39,907 nt of DNA from Chloroflexota bacterium (GCA_026389845.1 JAPLHB010000017.1:1-39907); one strand, 5' to 3'; shown: positions 1-8,440, numbered from the stretch's first letter. Translations and numbers: made by a program. Notes: generated from the letters alone by a model not told the origin.

Positions 1-38
1 AAGTGCCGGGCACGTTCGGACGCGCCCGGCACTTTTTT
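1..38 (+). terminator. Intrinsic terminator hairpin at the left edge
   Basis: Eleven-base perfect arms at 1-11 and 24-34 around a 12-base loop are followed by six T (33-38). This is a rho-independent terminator for a plus-strand gene lying left of the window. The stop codon of the minus-strand DUF362 gene lies at 37-39, so the hairpin probably also ends that gene. The stem motif GTGCCGGGCAC recurs in variants at 20493-20526 and 37653-37682. Confidence 0.8.
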
Positions 39-1350
39 ACCCTTGATCGTCGCTTGCATGATCGTCCTCCTGCTGCGGTGTCGTCGGCCCCGTCCGCCCA
101 AGATGATTGCGCACCACCGCGCCCGCGCCGAGCACCACTGCGGCCGCGGGAATCAAGGCCCCACGCAAGAAAGGCGCCGGATCGGCGACGGCCGGGCCGG
201 CTGCCCCGGCCTTCTTGGCGACGATTCCGGGCGTGGCGATGGCCGCGGCCGTGGGCAGCGGCGTGTGGGTCGGCACGAGCGTCGGCGTGGCGGTGGGCCC
301 GGGCGGGGTCGGCGTCGGCGGCACGGTCGGCGTCGGCGGTCGCGTCGCAGTCGCGGTGGGGGTCCGCGTGGGCTGACCGGCGGTGAAGGTGCGCAGACGA
401 CCATCAGCGGCGGCCTTCTCGATGTCCATCTCGCCCAGACCCGCCTCGGCGGCAAACAGAACGTGCAGCAGTTCCTTGGGCTTACGGCCAAAGAAATTCA
501 CCAGTCCATAGGCGTCAATCAACACCGGATCGGTGCCCGCGAGCACCTGGTTCGGCCGCTTAACCCGTTGCGGGTTGGTGATCTCGTTGTCGCTGTTGCC
601 GGCTTGACCCTGCAGCCGTACGCGAATCGCCTCCAGGATGTGCAGGTGAGCCTGCATCTTGGATTCGGTGTTGATGTCCGCGATGCCCTGTTCCAGTTGC
701 GCGTGCAGGGCGCCGGGGTTTTCCAGGAAGCCCATCATGTGCTTGAGGCACATAGTATATTTTGTGACCAGGTGGCTCTTGGCGACGGCCAGGTTGATGC
801 GCACGTCGGCCTCGATGGCGGCCTTGAGCACACCGATCTTCGGAAACGCCTTGCCTTTTGGCAGCTCGATGCTTGTGCACATCTGCCTGGGGGCCAGGGC
901 GCCGTCGGGAAAGATCTTTTCCACGTCCAGCCCTTCCAGCGCCACCCCGATGCCGCTCTCGCCCAGGCTTTCGGCGGTCGTCCAAAGAGTGCAGCGATCC
1001 ATCAGGATGATGCGCTTTGCGCCGGCCTCGCGTACCATCTGGATCAGCGCACGGAGCAGATCGGGGTCAGTGGAAGAAGCCGTGCCGGGCGGATAGGCCC
1101 AGGTGGCATTGGGCTTGATCGCGACCGTCTGGCCCGGCTGGACGAAGCGGCCGATGCCGCCCAGCCCATCGAGGGCCGTTCTCAGCAGGACCTCGGCCGT
1201 ATCGGCATTGCTTCCCTGGGCGACGGCGACCGCGGGAAACGCGTCGGCGCGGGCGAGCGGATGAGGCTGGACTAGGCCGCGCGCCAACTCCAGGCCGGCC
1301 GCGGCACCGGCCGCGTGGGCCAGAAACTGTCGTCGCGTGATCGTGGGCAT
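37..1350 (-). CDS. Tat-exported DUF362 domain protein with Thr-Pro tail
   Basis: A 437-residue protein. The N-terminus carries a twin-arginine signal (T-R-R-Q-F-L followed by an Ala-rich hydrophobic stretch), so it is probably exported folded. Residues about 45-330 match the DUF362 family (IKPNATW-like start, then the A-S-S-T-D-P-D-L-L segment and the G-A-K-R-I-I-L-M-D-R segment); the reaction is unknown. It ends in an unusual Thr/Pro-rich linker (about residues 335-380) and a hydrophobic segment (L-I-P-A-A-A-V-V-L-G-A-G-A-V-V) that could anchor it in the membrane. The ATG at 1350 is chosen because a GAGG ribosome site lies just upstream and the Tat motif follows at once; an upstream in-frame ATG (1428) would add 26 residues that look non-coding. 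The same-strand amidase lies 129 bases upstream, so co-transcription is possible. Confidence 0.8.
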   Translation of the reverse strand: MPTITRRQFLAHAAGAAAGLELARGLVQPHPLARADAFPAVAVAQGSNADTAEVLLRTALDGLGGIGRFVQPGQTVAIKPNATWAYPPGTASSTDPDLLRALIQMVREAGAKRIILMDRCTLWTTAESLGESGIGVALEGLDVEKIFPDGALAPRQMCTSIELPKGKAFPKIGVLKAAIEADVRINLAVAKSHLVTKYTMCLKHMMGFLENPGALHAQLEQGIADINTESKMQAHLHILEAIRVRLQGQAGNSDNEITNPQRVKRPNQVLAGTDPVLIDAYGLVNFFGRKPKELLHVLFAAEAGLGEMDIEKAAADGRLRTFTAGQPTRTPTATATRPPTPTVPPTPTPPGPTATPTLVPTHTPLPTAAAIATPGIVAKKAGAAGPAVADPAPFLRGALIPAAAVVLGAGAVVRNHLGRTGPTTPQQEDDHASDDQG

Positions 1351-1479
1351 GGCATCCTCGCGTGGTGGATCGGTGCGTTGGTAGGTATTGTCACACAATC
1401 CGCCACGCGAAGCCATGATGCCGGTCATGTCGAATTGGACCGGGTCGGTTTGACAGATACGATCAGCTTTGGCCTGGGT

Positions 1480-2196
1480 TCAGTTCGCTGAGGCAGCAAA
1501 GTACGCCAGCACTCCGCGGTAGAGCGCCTGGGCGATCTGCCCGCGGCGGCAATTGAAAGCGGGGCAGCCTGGGCTGAAAATGCCCGACCCAGGCGCGGTG
1601 TAGATGGGGGTAAGCAGCAAAGCGGCTTCACCAGGGGATGAGAGGAAAACCGGCTCGGCAAGGCTGCCGGGCATCGTGCTCCTCCGCAAAACGCCCGCGC
1701 GGAATCGCCGCGCGCCGAAGTATATGAAATCGGTCGGAGCGGGGGCTGTCGGCGCCAGCGTCGAATAGAGGGCCTCATGGAGCGCCTGCGCCAACGGCAC
1801 GTCCCCTGTCTTGTAGTAGTACGTCAGCGCGCCGTCGGGGTTCGGGTCGGCCACGCTATTGGTGTGCACTGAGACAAGAATCGTCGCCCCGGCCTGGTTG
1901 CAGAAGGCCGCGCGGTCGCTTTCGGTCTTCGCCTGGTTGCCGGTCCGGGTCATAACGACCGTGGCGCCGGCCCCTTTCAGCAACGCACTCAGGGCATAGG
2001 CTTCATCGAGGTTAATGTCGCTCTCACGCAGATCATTGGCTGCGTTATATGCGCCGGGGTCCATACCGCCATGCCCGGGGTCCAGACAGACGATCTTGCC
2101 TGAAAGAGGGCCAGCTCCGCTGACAGGCAGCGCAGCGACGAGCAGAAGCAAGGTTGCTACGGCATAGGCTATCGTCCGAGTTGGCCGATGTGGCAT
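1480..2196 (-). CDS. N-acetylmuramoyl-L-alanine amidase (Amidase_3)
   Basis: A 238-residue exported peptidoglycan amidase that cuts the bond between muramic acid and the stem peptide. A signal peptide spans residues 1-28 or so (hydrophobic run A-T-L-L-L-L-V-A-A-L). The zinc ligands of the family are visible: His in D-P-G-H-G-G-M-D-P-G, Glu in L-R-E-S-D-I-N, and His in V-S-V-H-T-N-S. The late family motif with M-P-G-S-L-A-E-P-V-F-L-S is also present. ATG 2196 has GGAAGGA just upstream. It is read on the same strand as the DUF362 gene and divergently from the HtrA gene. Length is normal for a single-domain enzyme; no cell-wall binding repeats are present. Confidence 0.9.
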   Translation of the reverse strand: MPHRPTRTIAYAVATLLLLVAALPVSGAGPLSGKIVCLDPGHGGMDPGAYNAANDLRESDINLDEAYALSALLKGAGATVVMTRTGNQAKTESDRAAFCNQAGATILVSVHTNSVADPNPDGALTYYYKTGDVPLAQALHEALYSTLAPTAPAPTDFIYFGARRFRAGVLRRSTMPGSLAEPVFLSSPGEAALLLTPIYTAPGSGIFSPGCPAFNCRRGQIAQALYRGVLAYFAASAN

Positions 2197-2219
2197 GTTC
2201 CTTCCAGTCTCCAAGCCAA

Positions 2220-2252
2220 AAGGGGAACGAAGATCTTGCCTCCGTTCCCCTT
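2220..2252 (-). promoter_or_regulatory. Leader hairpin upstream of the amidase
   Basis: Ten-base perfect inverted repeat, arms 2220-2229 and 2243-2252, loop of 13. Read on the minus strand it is followed by TTTT and lies 24 bases before the amidase ATG. It could be a transcription attenuator or a mRNA-stabilising stem. Confidence 0.4.
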
Positions 2253-2420
2253 ATCCATCAGGCGAGCCATCTTTACCGATTTTGGGGGATCTACTGATTA
2301 TCGTATCTGGTCTTCGCGTCTTGGATCCCTCGGCAGAAGCCGCCCACCTGTCATCTTCGATGAAGCACAATCGTCGGAAAACCCCGAAGCACCATGATGA
2401 TAGCGCATAATCCGTCATCC

Positions 2421-2517
2421 GTGGTTAACCTCCGGTTAACGCCCATTTAAGATCAGGTTATCCGGCGCTTTCAGTCTTAACCCAGTCATTAACAAACCCT
2501 AACCGGGCGTTAACCAC
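2421..2517. promoter_or_regulatory. GTTAAC inverted-repeat cluster between amidase and HtrA genes
   Basis: In the roughly 400-base divergent intergenic region, GTGGTTAAC (2421-2429) and GGTTAACGCCC (2434-2444) are matched by their exact reverse complements GTTAACCAC (2509-2517) and GGGCGTTAACC (2505-2515). The region is AT-richer than its surroundings. It looks like a regulator binding region for the protease gene. No convincing -35/-10 pair was seen here on either strand, and nothing else was recognised in the rest of the gap. Confidence 0.4.
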
Positions 2518-2613
2518 ACTTCCGCCGTCGTGTGGTATGGTAAGGACGTAACACTGGCAGTCGAATCAAGCGCCTGTGGCCCAGGCGCGCAGAGAGTAAT
2601 GGAGGCGTATACA

Positions 2614-3888
2614 ATGAGACGTTCAAGAATGGTCCTTTTCCTGGTTGGCCTGCTCGTCGTGGCCGGCGTTCTGTTTGCCGGTCGCTTTGCAATCCCGCTG
2701 ATCGGCACGGGCGCGCGGGTGGCTGCGCTTGACAACGCGGCCCAGCGCATCTTCACATCGGCCGCGCCGGCCGCGGCGCAACAAGCCGTCGCAGTGGCTC
2801 AATCGGCCGCAGCGCCCACGGTGGCGCCGGCAGTGACCATCAACGTCCAGCCGGGCGCCGACGACGAGAGCCAGATCCTGGAAGCAGTGTACCAGAAGGT
2901 GAATCCCTCCGTGGTGCAAGTGGTGAACCTGGCGCGCAACAGCCGGCTGCGCAATTCTGTCGCTGTGCCGCAGGGCGAAGGCTCGGGGTTCGTGTGGGAC
3001 AAGCAGGGCCACATCGTGACCAACGATCACGTAGTATCCGGCGCCGACCAGCTCCAGGTCGTCTTTCCCGACGGCACTACGCTCGACGCTCAGTTGGTGG
3101 GTACCGATCCCAACAGCGACATCGCCGTGATCAAGGTGGACCCACAACTCGCGACCCTGGTTCCGGTCGCGGTGGGTGACATGACCCAGGTGCACGTCGG
3201 CGAGATGGCGATCGCGATTGGCAATCCGTTCGGGCTGGAAGGCACCATGACGCGGGGCATCGTCAGCGCCTTGGGCCGCACTATCCCCTCACAGACGAGC
3301 TTCAGCATTCCCGAAGCGATCCAGACCGATGCCGCGATCAACCCCGGCAACTCCGGCGGCCCGCTGCTGAACGAATGGGGCCAGGTGATCGGCGTGAACG
3401 ACCAGATCCAATCGTCCACCGGCAGCAACAGCGGAGTCGGCTTCGCCATCCCCATCAGCATCGTGCAGCGGGTCGTGCCCGCGCTGATCCAGAACGGGAC
3501 CTACGAGCATGCCTACCTGGGCCTCAGCGGCGGCACGTACAGCAAGGCGTGGTCGCAGGCGCTGGGCTTGCCGGCCGATCTGAAAGGCATCTACGTCCTG
3601 GGCATCTCGGCAAACGGGCCGGCGGCGCGGGCAGGTCTACGCGCCGGAAACACGGATTCCAGCGTCGTGCTAGGCACCACCCGCACCGGCGCCACCTATC
3701 TACAAAGCGGTGGCGACCTGATCACGGCGATTGATGGTCAGCCGGTGAGCCGGATGGATGACCTGTTGATCTATCTCGAAGAAAAGACCTCGCCCGGACA
3801 GACGGTTCAGTTGACGGTGCTGCGCGATGGGCAGCAACAGACCCTGTCCGTAAAACTCGAGGCGCGATCGGCGACAACTGGGGCTTGA
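2614..3888 (+). CDS. HtrA/DegP-like trypsin-PDZ serine protease
   Basis: A 424-residue envelope serine protease for quality control of misfolded exported proteins. One N-terminal membrane segment (M-V-L-F-L-V-G-L-L-V-V-A-G-V-L-F) precedes an Ala-rich linker. The S1C protease domain shows the full triad: His in T-N-D-H-V-V-S, Asp in N-S-D-I-A-V-I-K, and Ser in G-N-S-G-G-P-L. A single PDZ domain follows (about residues 300-415; L-G-L-S-G-G-T and A-R-A-G-L-R-A-G). ATG 2614 is chosen for the GGAGG at 2601-2605 and because the basic plus hydrophobic leader starts there; the frame stays open further upstream. One PDZ makes it DegS/HtrA-like rather than DegP proper. Confidence 0.93.
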   Translation: MRRSRMVLFLVGLLVVAGVLFAGRFAIPLIGTGARVAALDNAAQRIFTSAAPAAAQQAVAVAQSAAAPTVAPAVTINVQPGADDESQILEAVYQKVNPSVVQVVNLARNSRLRNSVAVPQGEGSGFVWDKQGHIVTNDHVVSGADQLQVVFPDGTTLDAQLVGTDPNSDIAVIKVDPQLATLVPVAVGDMTQVHVGEMAIAIGNPFGLEGTMTRGIVSALGRTIPSQTSFSIPEAIQTDAAINPGNSGGPLLNEWGQVIGVNDQIQSSTGSNSGVGFAIPISIVQRVVPALIQNGTYEHAYLGLSGGTYSKAWSQALGLPADLKGIYVLGISANGPAARAGLRAGNTDSSVVLGTTRTGATYLQSGGDLITAIDGQPVSRMDDLLIYLEEKTSPGQTVQLTVLRDGQQQTLSVKLEARSATTGA

Positions 3889-3916
3889 CCCGTACTGCCA
3901 ATCAGGTGTAAGATGG

Positions 3917-3950
3917 GACCAGGGGGATGGCAGAGTTGTCCCCCCTGGTC
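3917..3950 (+). terminator. Stem-loop after the HtrA gene
   Basis: Ten-base perfect arms 3917-3926 and 3941-3950 with a 14-base loop, 28 bases after the HtrA stop. No T-run follows, so it is a weak terminator or an mRNA 3' end stem. Confidence 0.5.
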
Positions 3951-3966
3951 GTGCCATTTAAGGCGA

Positions 3967-4152
3967 TGGCGTAAAACTTGCTACCGGTTGCCCGTCATTC
4001 TGAGCGGGTCTGCCCCTGATCTCTCGTAACAGCGTGACACCAGCGAAAAATCTCTTGCCCACAACGAGACCCTTCGCTGGATTCTCACCGCAACGTACTT
4101 CACGGGACCGCTTGCGCGCCGCTCCGGGTGACAGAGCAAGTTTTGCGGTGTT
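3967..4152. repeat. MITE-like palindromic repeat, family A, copy 1
   Basis: About 185 bases. The left core GTCATTCTGAGCGGG starts at 3994. Inner arms CAGCGAA...TTCGCTGG are followed by a divergent right core ending GGGTGACAGAGC. Outer ends (3971-3982 and 4135-4146) are near inverted repeats of each other. Related copies lie at 8257-8440 and 18672-18876, with a truncated one at 37146-37216. It carries no gene. Confidence 0.8.
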
Positions 4153-4183
4153 GCCTCTTAAGCTCTTAGGTGCCATAACTGCC

Positions 4184-4543
4184 ATGTTCCAACCACGCCG
4201 CAAACGCAACGCCGGTCTGCTCTGGACGCTCATCGCGCTGGCGGCCCTTTATGAGGGCCTGCTTGCTTTTCGGCACCGGCTCACCGATAGCCTGGTGTTG
4301 GATGGCAGTTTTGGCGTCCTGCTGGGCCTCTACATCTGCTCGCGCGGGGCCGCCAACCTACTGGACATGATCCTTTATGGCCGTTTGTTGCAACTCCAGT
4401 GGACGTCGAAACGCGCCCAGGCCTGGTGGGTGGCGCTCAATGCCTTGATCATTGTGGTAGGCTGGAGCGTTATCGCCGCCGGGGCAACCCAACTCGCCCG
4501 TGTCCCTGCGCAAAATGCGATTCAGATGTTCCCCAGGCGGTGA
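4184..4543 (+). CDS. Small integral membrane protein, unknown
   Basis: A 119-residue protein of unrecognised family. After a basic start (Q-P-R-R-K-R-N) it has about three hydrophobic segments: L-L-W-T-L-I-A-L-A-A-L near residue 11, F-G-V-L-L-G-L-Y-I-C near 45, and L-N-A-L-I-I-V-V-G-W-S-V near 86. It is therefore probably a membrane protein. The open frame extends 50 codons upstream, but that extension is translated repeat sequence (family A copy 1), so ATG 4184 is preferred even though no strong ribosome site precedes it. Its neighbours give no functional hint. Confidence 0.55.
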   Translation: MFQPRRKRNAGLLWTLIALAALYEGLLAFRHRLTDSLVLDGSFGVLLGLYICSRGAANLLDMILYGRLLQLQWTSKRAQAWWVALNALIIVVGWSVIAAGATQLARVPAQNAIQMFPRR

Positions 4544-4626
4544 GCCATCGGAACGGCTCGCAGAACTCCGCACTCCTTCACCGTCCTCTACCCCCACTGA
4601 AAACCGCCGCGGCTTCTTACGCGTGT

Positions 4627-4656
4627 TTGACTCGCGTTATGCAATTGTGCTACAAT
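4627..4656 (+). promoter_or_regulatory. Sigma70-type promoter of the sugar ABC operon
   Basis: TTGACT (4627-4632), an 18-base spacer, then TACAAT (4651-4656). Transcription would start near 4663, giving a leader of about 280 bases before the binding-protein ATG at 4946. Confidence 0.7.
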
Positions 4657-4662
4657 CACCGG

Positions 4663-4945
4663 CAAAAGGTACTGGCCTTCGCTTTCCCCTACGTGGCTCG
4701 GCTAACCAGGCAGGGACGTATCTTCTCAATCATCCGAGGTAGGGGCATGGCCTTGCGCCTGCCCGCCGGGGCGACCGCAAGGGTGCGCCCCTACAAATTG
4801 AGAACATACGCAAGGGCTTGGTCGCAGAAAGGAGGTGATGTCCCCGCAGACCGGCGAAGCGAGCATCTCGTACCTGGCAGGAGCACGTACATGCCTGCCA
4901 AGACAACGGTTCGATTGCGAACCACCACTCAAGGAGGAGTACACC
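4663..4945 (+). promoter_or_regulatory. Long structured 5' leader of the sugar ABC operon
   Basis: The leader holds a GTAGGGGCA...TGCGCCCCTAC inverted repeat (4739-4747 and 4784-4794), which may be a dispersed element. A 12-base match to the complement of the 16S rRNA tail (AAAGGAGGTGAT, 4828-4839) has no well-spaced start after it. Two hairpins follow: TGGCAGG/CCTGCCA (4875-4881, 4894-4900) and GGTTCG/CGAACC (4908-4913, 4918-4923). The true ribosome site AGGAGG is at 4932-4937. No known riboswitch was recognised. Confidence 0.45.
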
Positions 4946-6208
4946 ATGTCACGCAGAAATCGCTGGCTCACGATCTTGAGCCTTCTGGCCATCGCCGTGC
5001 TTCTGATGACGGCCTGCGTTCCTGCAGGCAAGAAGGCGACGAACAAGCTGGAGATGTTCTCGTGGTGGACGGCCGGCGGCGAAGCCGACGGCTTGAACGC
5101 CATGTACGACATCTACAAGAAAGCCTACCCCTCGGTCGAGATCGTCAACGCCACGGTGGCTGGCGGCGCAGGCACCAACGCCAAGGCCGTCCTCTCCACC
5201 CGTATCACCGGCGGCGATCCCCCTGACTCCTTCCAGCTCCATGCTGGTCTCGAAGTCGAAAAGTATGATCCAGCGAAGTACCTGCAGCCGCTGGACAGCA
5301 TCTACACCGCTGAGGGCTGGGACAAAGTCTTCCCGAAGGACCTGATCTCCCTGCTGAAGTACCAGGATCACTTCTGGGGCGTGCCGGTTAACATCCATCG
5401 CGCCAACGTCATGTGGTACAGCAAGGATGTCTTCGACAAGAACGGCTTGACCCCGCCTACCACCTGGGATGAGTTCTTCAAGGTCGCCGACGCGCTGAAG
5501 GCCAAGGGGATCGTCCCGCTGGTGATCGGCACGAAGGAAGGCTGGGAGGCCGGCCACACCTTCGAGACCATCCTCATTAGCGTTCTGGGCGCGGATGGCT
5601 ACAAGGGTCTGTGGACCGGCAAGACGCAGTGGACCGATCCCAAGGTGACGCAGGCGCTCGAAACCTTCAAGAAGGTGATGACCTACGTCAACACGGATTA
5701 CTCCGCGCTGACCTGGAGCGATGCCGCGCAGTATTTGGTGGACGGCAAGGGCGCCATGCACATCATGGGCGACTGGACCGACGGCTGGTTCACGTCCAAG
5801 AACTTCAAGGGCTATGGCTGGGCGCCGGTGCCCGGCACCAAGGGCATCTTCGATGCGCTGTCCGACAGTTTCGCCGCGGCTAAGGGCGCCAAGAACCAGG
5901 CCAACCTGGAGAGCTGGCTGAAGGTCGCCGGCTCGAAGGCCGGGCAGGAAGCCTTCAACCCGAAGAAGGGTTCCATCTGTGCCCGCACCGACTGCGATCC
6001 CAAGCTGTTCAATACTTACCTGCAGTCGGCCATGCAGGACTGGGCCAAGGACGCCATCGTGCCGAGCGTGGTGCACGGCGCCGCGGCCGTCGAAAAGTGG
6101 GCCACCGTCTACAAGGACATCCTGACCACGTTCATCACCAAGGGCGACGTGAAGGCAGCCCAGGACGCCCTGCAGCAGGCCTGCAAGGACAACGGGGTCT
6201 GCAAGTAA
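4946..6208 (+). CDS. Sugar ABC transporter substrate-binding lipoprotein
   Basis: A 420-residue family 1 extracellular solute-binding protein. The N-terminus is a lipoprotein signal with lipobox L-M-T-A-C, so the mature protein is lipid-anchored at Cys22 or nearby. The mature start (M-F-S-W-W-T-A-G-G-E-A) and G-G-D-P-P-D-S-F-Q resemble glucose/mannose-type binding proteins of the GtsA group, but substrate is not certain. The C-terminus has three Cys (S-I-C-A-R-T-D-C-D-P and near the end A-C-K-D-N-G-V-C-K makes two more). ATG 4946 follows AGGAGG at 4932-4937; an in-frame GTG at 4835 would add 37 residues before the signal peptide and was rejected. It is first in an operon with two permeases. 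Confidence 0.92.
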   Translation: MSRRNRWLTILSLLAIAVLLMTACVPAGKKATNKLEMFSWWTAGGEADGLNAMYDIYKKAYPSVEIVNATVAGGAGTNAKAVLSTRITGGDPPDSFQLHAGLEVEKYDPAKYLQPLDSIYTAEGWDKVFPKDLISLLKYQDHFWGVPVNIHRANVMWYSKDVFDKNGLTPPTTWDEFFKVADALKAKGIVPLVIGTKEGWEAGHTFETILISVLGADGYKGLWTGKTQWTDPKVTQALETFKKVMTYVNTDYSALTWSDAAQYLVDGKGAMHIMGDWTDGWFTSKNFKGYGWAPVPGTKGIFDALSDSFAAAKGAKNQANLESWLKVAGSKAGQEAFNPKKGSICARTDCDPKLFNTYLQSAMQDWAKDAIVPSVVHGAAAVEKWATVYKDILTTFITKGDVKAAQDALQQACKDNGVCK

Positions 6209-6220
6209 CGGCTCCGCCTA

Positions 6221-6330
6221 ACCGTCATTGCGAGGGGCCGCAGCCCCGAAGCAATCCCCCACATCGGAGGAGATTGCTTCGTCCTGAAGGATGCTGCGCA
6301 ATCGCACACCCCGCTCCTCGCAATGACGGT
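6221..6330. repeat. Palindromic dispersed element, family B
   Basis: Terminal inverted repeats of 15 bases match perfectly (6221-6235 ACCGTCATTGCGAGG and 6316-6330). Inner arms GAAGCAATC (6248-6256) and GATTGCTTC (6272-6280) also pair. It lies inside the sugar transporter operon between the binding protein and first permease, where the transcript would fold into a long stem that could lower downstream expression. Confidence 0.8.
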
Positions 6331-6371
6331 GTTCAACCCACTGACTCTTTTCCGAGTTGCAGGAGGACGCC

Positions 6372-7361
6372 ATGCACCAGGTCAAGCGAGATCGGCTCCT
6401 TTCGATCCTGCTGATTTCCCCCTCTGTGCTCGCGATTGCCGTGTTCGTGTACGGCTTTATCGGCTTCACGGCGTATTCGTCGTTGACCAAGTGGGACGCG
6501 TTGACGCCCGACTTCACCTTCGTCGGGCTGCGCAATTATGCCAAGCTGTTCACCATAGACCGGTTTCTGTCCGACTTGCGCAACACGGTCACGTTTACCG
6601 TCCTGTTCCTGGCGGCCTGCCTGGTCATCGGTCTGTTCCTGGCGATCCTTCTGGATCAGCGCGTCAAGGGTGAGGGAGTCTTCCGCAGTATCTTTCTTTT
6701 CCCGATGGCGATCTCATTCATCGTCACCGGCGTGGTGTGGCGGTGGCTGCTCAACCCCGGCACGATCCAGACCGGCAGCTCCGGCGTCAACCTGCTCTTC
6801 GAGAAAGCGGGGCTGGGCTTTCTCCGTTGGGGCTGGTTCACCGACCCGACGATCTGGCACATCCCCGCAGAATCGGCCGTGGGCGGCACCTTGGCGCGGA
6901 TCGGCCTGGGCGGGCTGACCAGCCCGTTCATCGGCGTCTCGCTGGCGATGATCTCGGTGGTGATCGCGGCCACCTGGCAGATGTCCGGCTACACCATGGC
7001 GATGTACCTGGCCGGGCTGCGTGCCATCCCCGACGAATTGCGCGAGGCTGCGCGCGTGGACGGCGCGTCCGAATTCGCGATCTACCGCCATATCGTCCTC
7101 CCGCTGCTCCAGCCGATCACCCTCAGTGCGGTCATCGTCCTGGGCCACATCTCCCTGAAGATCTTCGACCTGGTGGTCTCGATGACCGGCTCCGGCCCGG
7201 CCTTTGCCACCGACGTGCCGGCCTTTTTCATGTGGGATACCACCTTTCGCGGCAATAATTTCGCCCAGGGCGCGGCGATCGCGACGCTGCTGCTGCTCGT
7301 GGTCGCGGTGCTGGTCGTGCCGTATCTGCGTTACACCACCCGCACGGAGGCCGAGATATGA
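6372..7361 (+). CDS. Sugar ABC transporter permease (MalF type)
   Basis: A 329-residue inner-membrane permease. The cytoplasmic EAA loop that docks the ATPase is clear ([11 protein letters not shown] followed by I-V-L-P-L-L). Several hydrophobic segments are visible, the first at [14 protein letters not shown] periplasmic stretch after the third segment (about residues 128-180) is longer than in many homologues. ATG 6372 follows AGGAGG at 6361-6366. Its stop overlaps the start of the next permease by four bases (ATGA), indicating coupled translation. Confidence 0.93.
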   Translation: MHQVKRDRLLSILLISPSVLAIAVFVYGFIGFTAYSSLTKWDALTPDFTFVGLRNYAKLFTIDRFLSDLRNTVTFTVLFLAACLVIGLFLAILLDQRVKGEGVFRSIFLFPMAISFIVTGVVWRWLLNPGTIQTGSSGVNLLFEKAGLGFLRWGWFTDPTIWHIPAESAVGGTLARIGLGGLTSPFIGVSLAMISVVIAATWQMSGYTMAMYLAGLRAIPDELREAARVDGASEFAIYRHIVLPLLQPITLSAVIVLGHISLKIFDLVVSMTGSGPAFATDVPAFFMWDTTFRGNNFAQGAAIATLLLLVVAVLVVPYLRYTTRTEAEI

Positions 7362-8251
7362 GCGCCGCATCTACCGCCTTTTCCCGTAAATACCCCGCTG
7401 CGCCGCGTAAAATCCGCTGGGGCCGTATTGTCATCTATGCCATCCTGGTCGTTGCGGCGGCCTTTTATCTGCTGCCGGTCTACCTGTTATTCATCACCGG
7501 CATGAAGAGTTTCGCCGAAGTCAGCCTGGCGCGCATGTGGGATCTGCCTTCCGGTCTGCACTTCGACAGCTACCTCAAGGCCTGGATGGGCAAGGAATCG
7601 GAGGGGATCCGCGGGCTTTCGTATAATTTCATGAACAGCGTTTACCTGGCGATTCCGGCCACGCTCGGCTCGGCTCTGCTGGGTTCCATGAATGGCTACG
7701 TGCTGGCGAAATGGAAGTTCCGCGGCTCGGACACGCTCTTTCCGCTGATCTTGTTCGGCATGTTCATCCCCTACCAGAGCATCCTGATCCCGTTGGTGCA
7801 GGTGTTGCAGCGGATGCACCTGTACGGCTCGATCCCCGGCCTGATCTTCGTGCACATCGTCTACGGCATTCCGATCACCACGCTAATCTTCCGCAACTAC
7901 TACGCCAGCATTCCAACCGAGTTGGTGGAGGCGGCCAAGATAGATGGCGCTGGTCTGCTGGGCATCTACCGGCACATTCTCTTCCCTATTTCGATGCCCG
8001 GCTTCGTCGTGGTGATGATCTGGCAGTTCCAGTCAATTTGGAACGACTTCCTGTTCGGCGTGATCGTGACCAGCCGGCCGGCCGTCCAGCCGATCACGGT
8101 GGCGCTGAACAACATGGCCGGCTCCTACATCGTCGAATGGAACGTGCAAATGGCCGGCGCCATCCTGGCCGCCCTACCGACGCTCCTGGTGTTCATCTTC
8201 CTGGGCCGCTACTTCATGCGCGGACTGCTGGCGGGATCGTTGAAGGGGTAA
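7358..8251 (+). CDS. Sugar ABC transporter permease (MalG type)
   Basis: A 297-residue partner permease with about six membrane segments. Its EAA loop reads [11 protein letters not shown] then I-L-F-P-I. It starts on the ATGA overlap with the upstream permease, so the two are translationally coupled. No ATPase gene follows; the next 250 bases are a repeat element and then an unrelated redox gene. The transporter probably borrows a shared MsmX/MalK-type ATPase encoded elsewhere, which is common for this sugar ABC class. Confidence 0.93.
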   Translation: MSAASTAFSRKYPAAPRKIRWGRIVIYAILVVAAAFYLLPVYLLFITGMKSFAEVSLARMWDLPSGLHFDSYLKAWMGKESEGIRGLSYNFMNSVYLAIPATLGSALLGSMNGYVLAKWKFRGSDTLFPLILFGMFIPYQSILIPLVQVLQRMHLYGSIPGLIFVHIVYGIPITTLIFRNYYASIPTELVEAAKIDGAGLLGIYRHILFPISMPGFVVVMIWQFQSIWNDFLFGVIVTSRPAVQPITVALNNMAGSYIVEWNVQMAGAILAALPTLLVFIFLGRYFMRGLLAGSLKG

Positions 8252-8256
8252 TCGCA

Positions 8257-8440
8257 ATGGCGCAAAATCTGCTTGTAGGCATCTGTCATTCTGAGCGGGT
8301 TTGCCCTTGACTTCTCGCGACGGCGCGAATCCAGCGAAGAATCTAATCTCGCCACGAGATCCTTCGCTGGTTTCGCGCCGCAACGCATTTCACGGGGCCA
8401 ACCCGCTCAAGGTGACAAAGCGAAGTTTGCGGTACTGCGG
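8257..8440. repeat. MITE-like palindromic repeat, family A, copy 2
   Basis: Left core GTCATTCTGAGCGGG from about 8287, inner arms CAGCGAAGAATC and ATCCTTCGCTGG, right core AACCCGCTCAAGGTGACA, and the shared right end TTTGCGGTACTGC. It lies between the MalG-type permease and the disulfide oxidoreductase gene. Its right end may supply a weak -35 (TTGCGG 8427-8432) for the latter. Confidence 0.82.

Noticed and set aside
4835..4945. N-terminal extension of the sugar binding protein from GTG 4835
   Set aside because: It would bury the lipoprotein signal behind 37 residues, and the start codon overlaps the ribosome site itself. ATG 4946 has its own AGGAGG.
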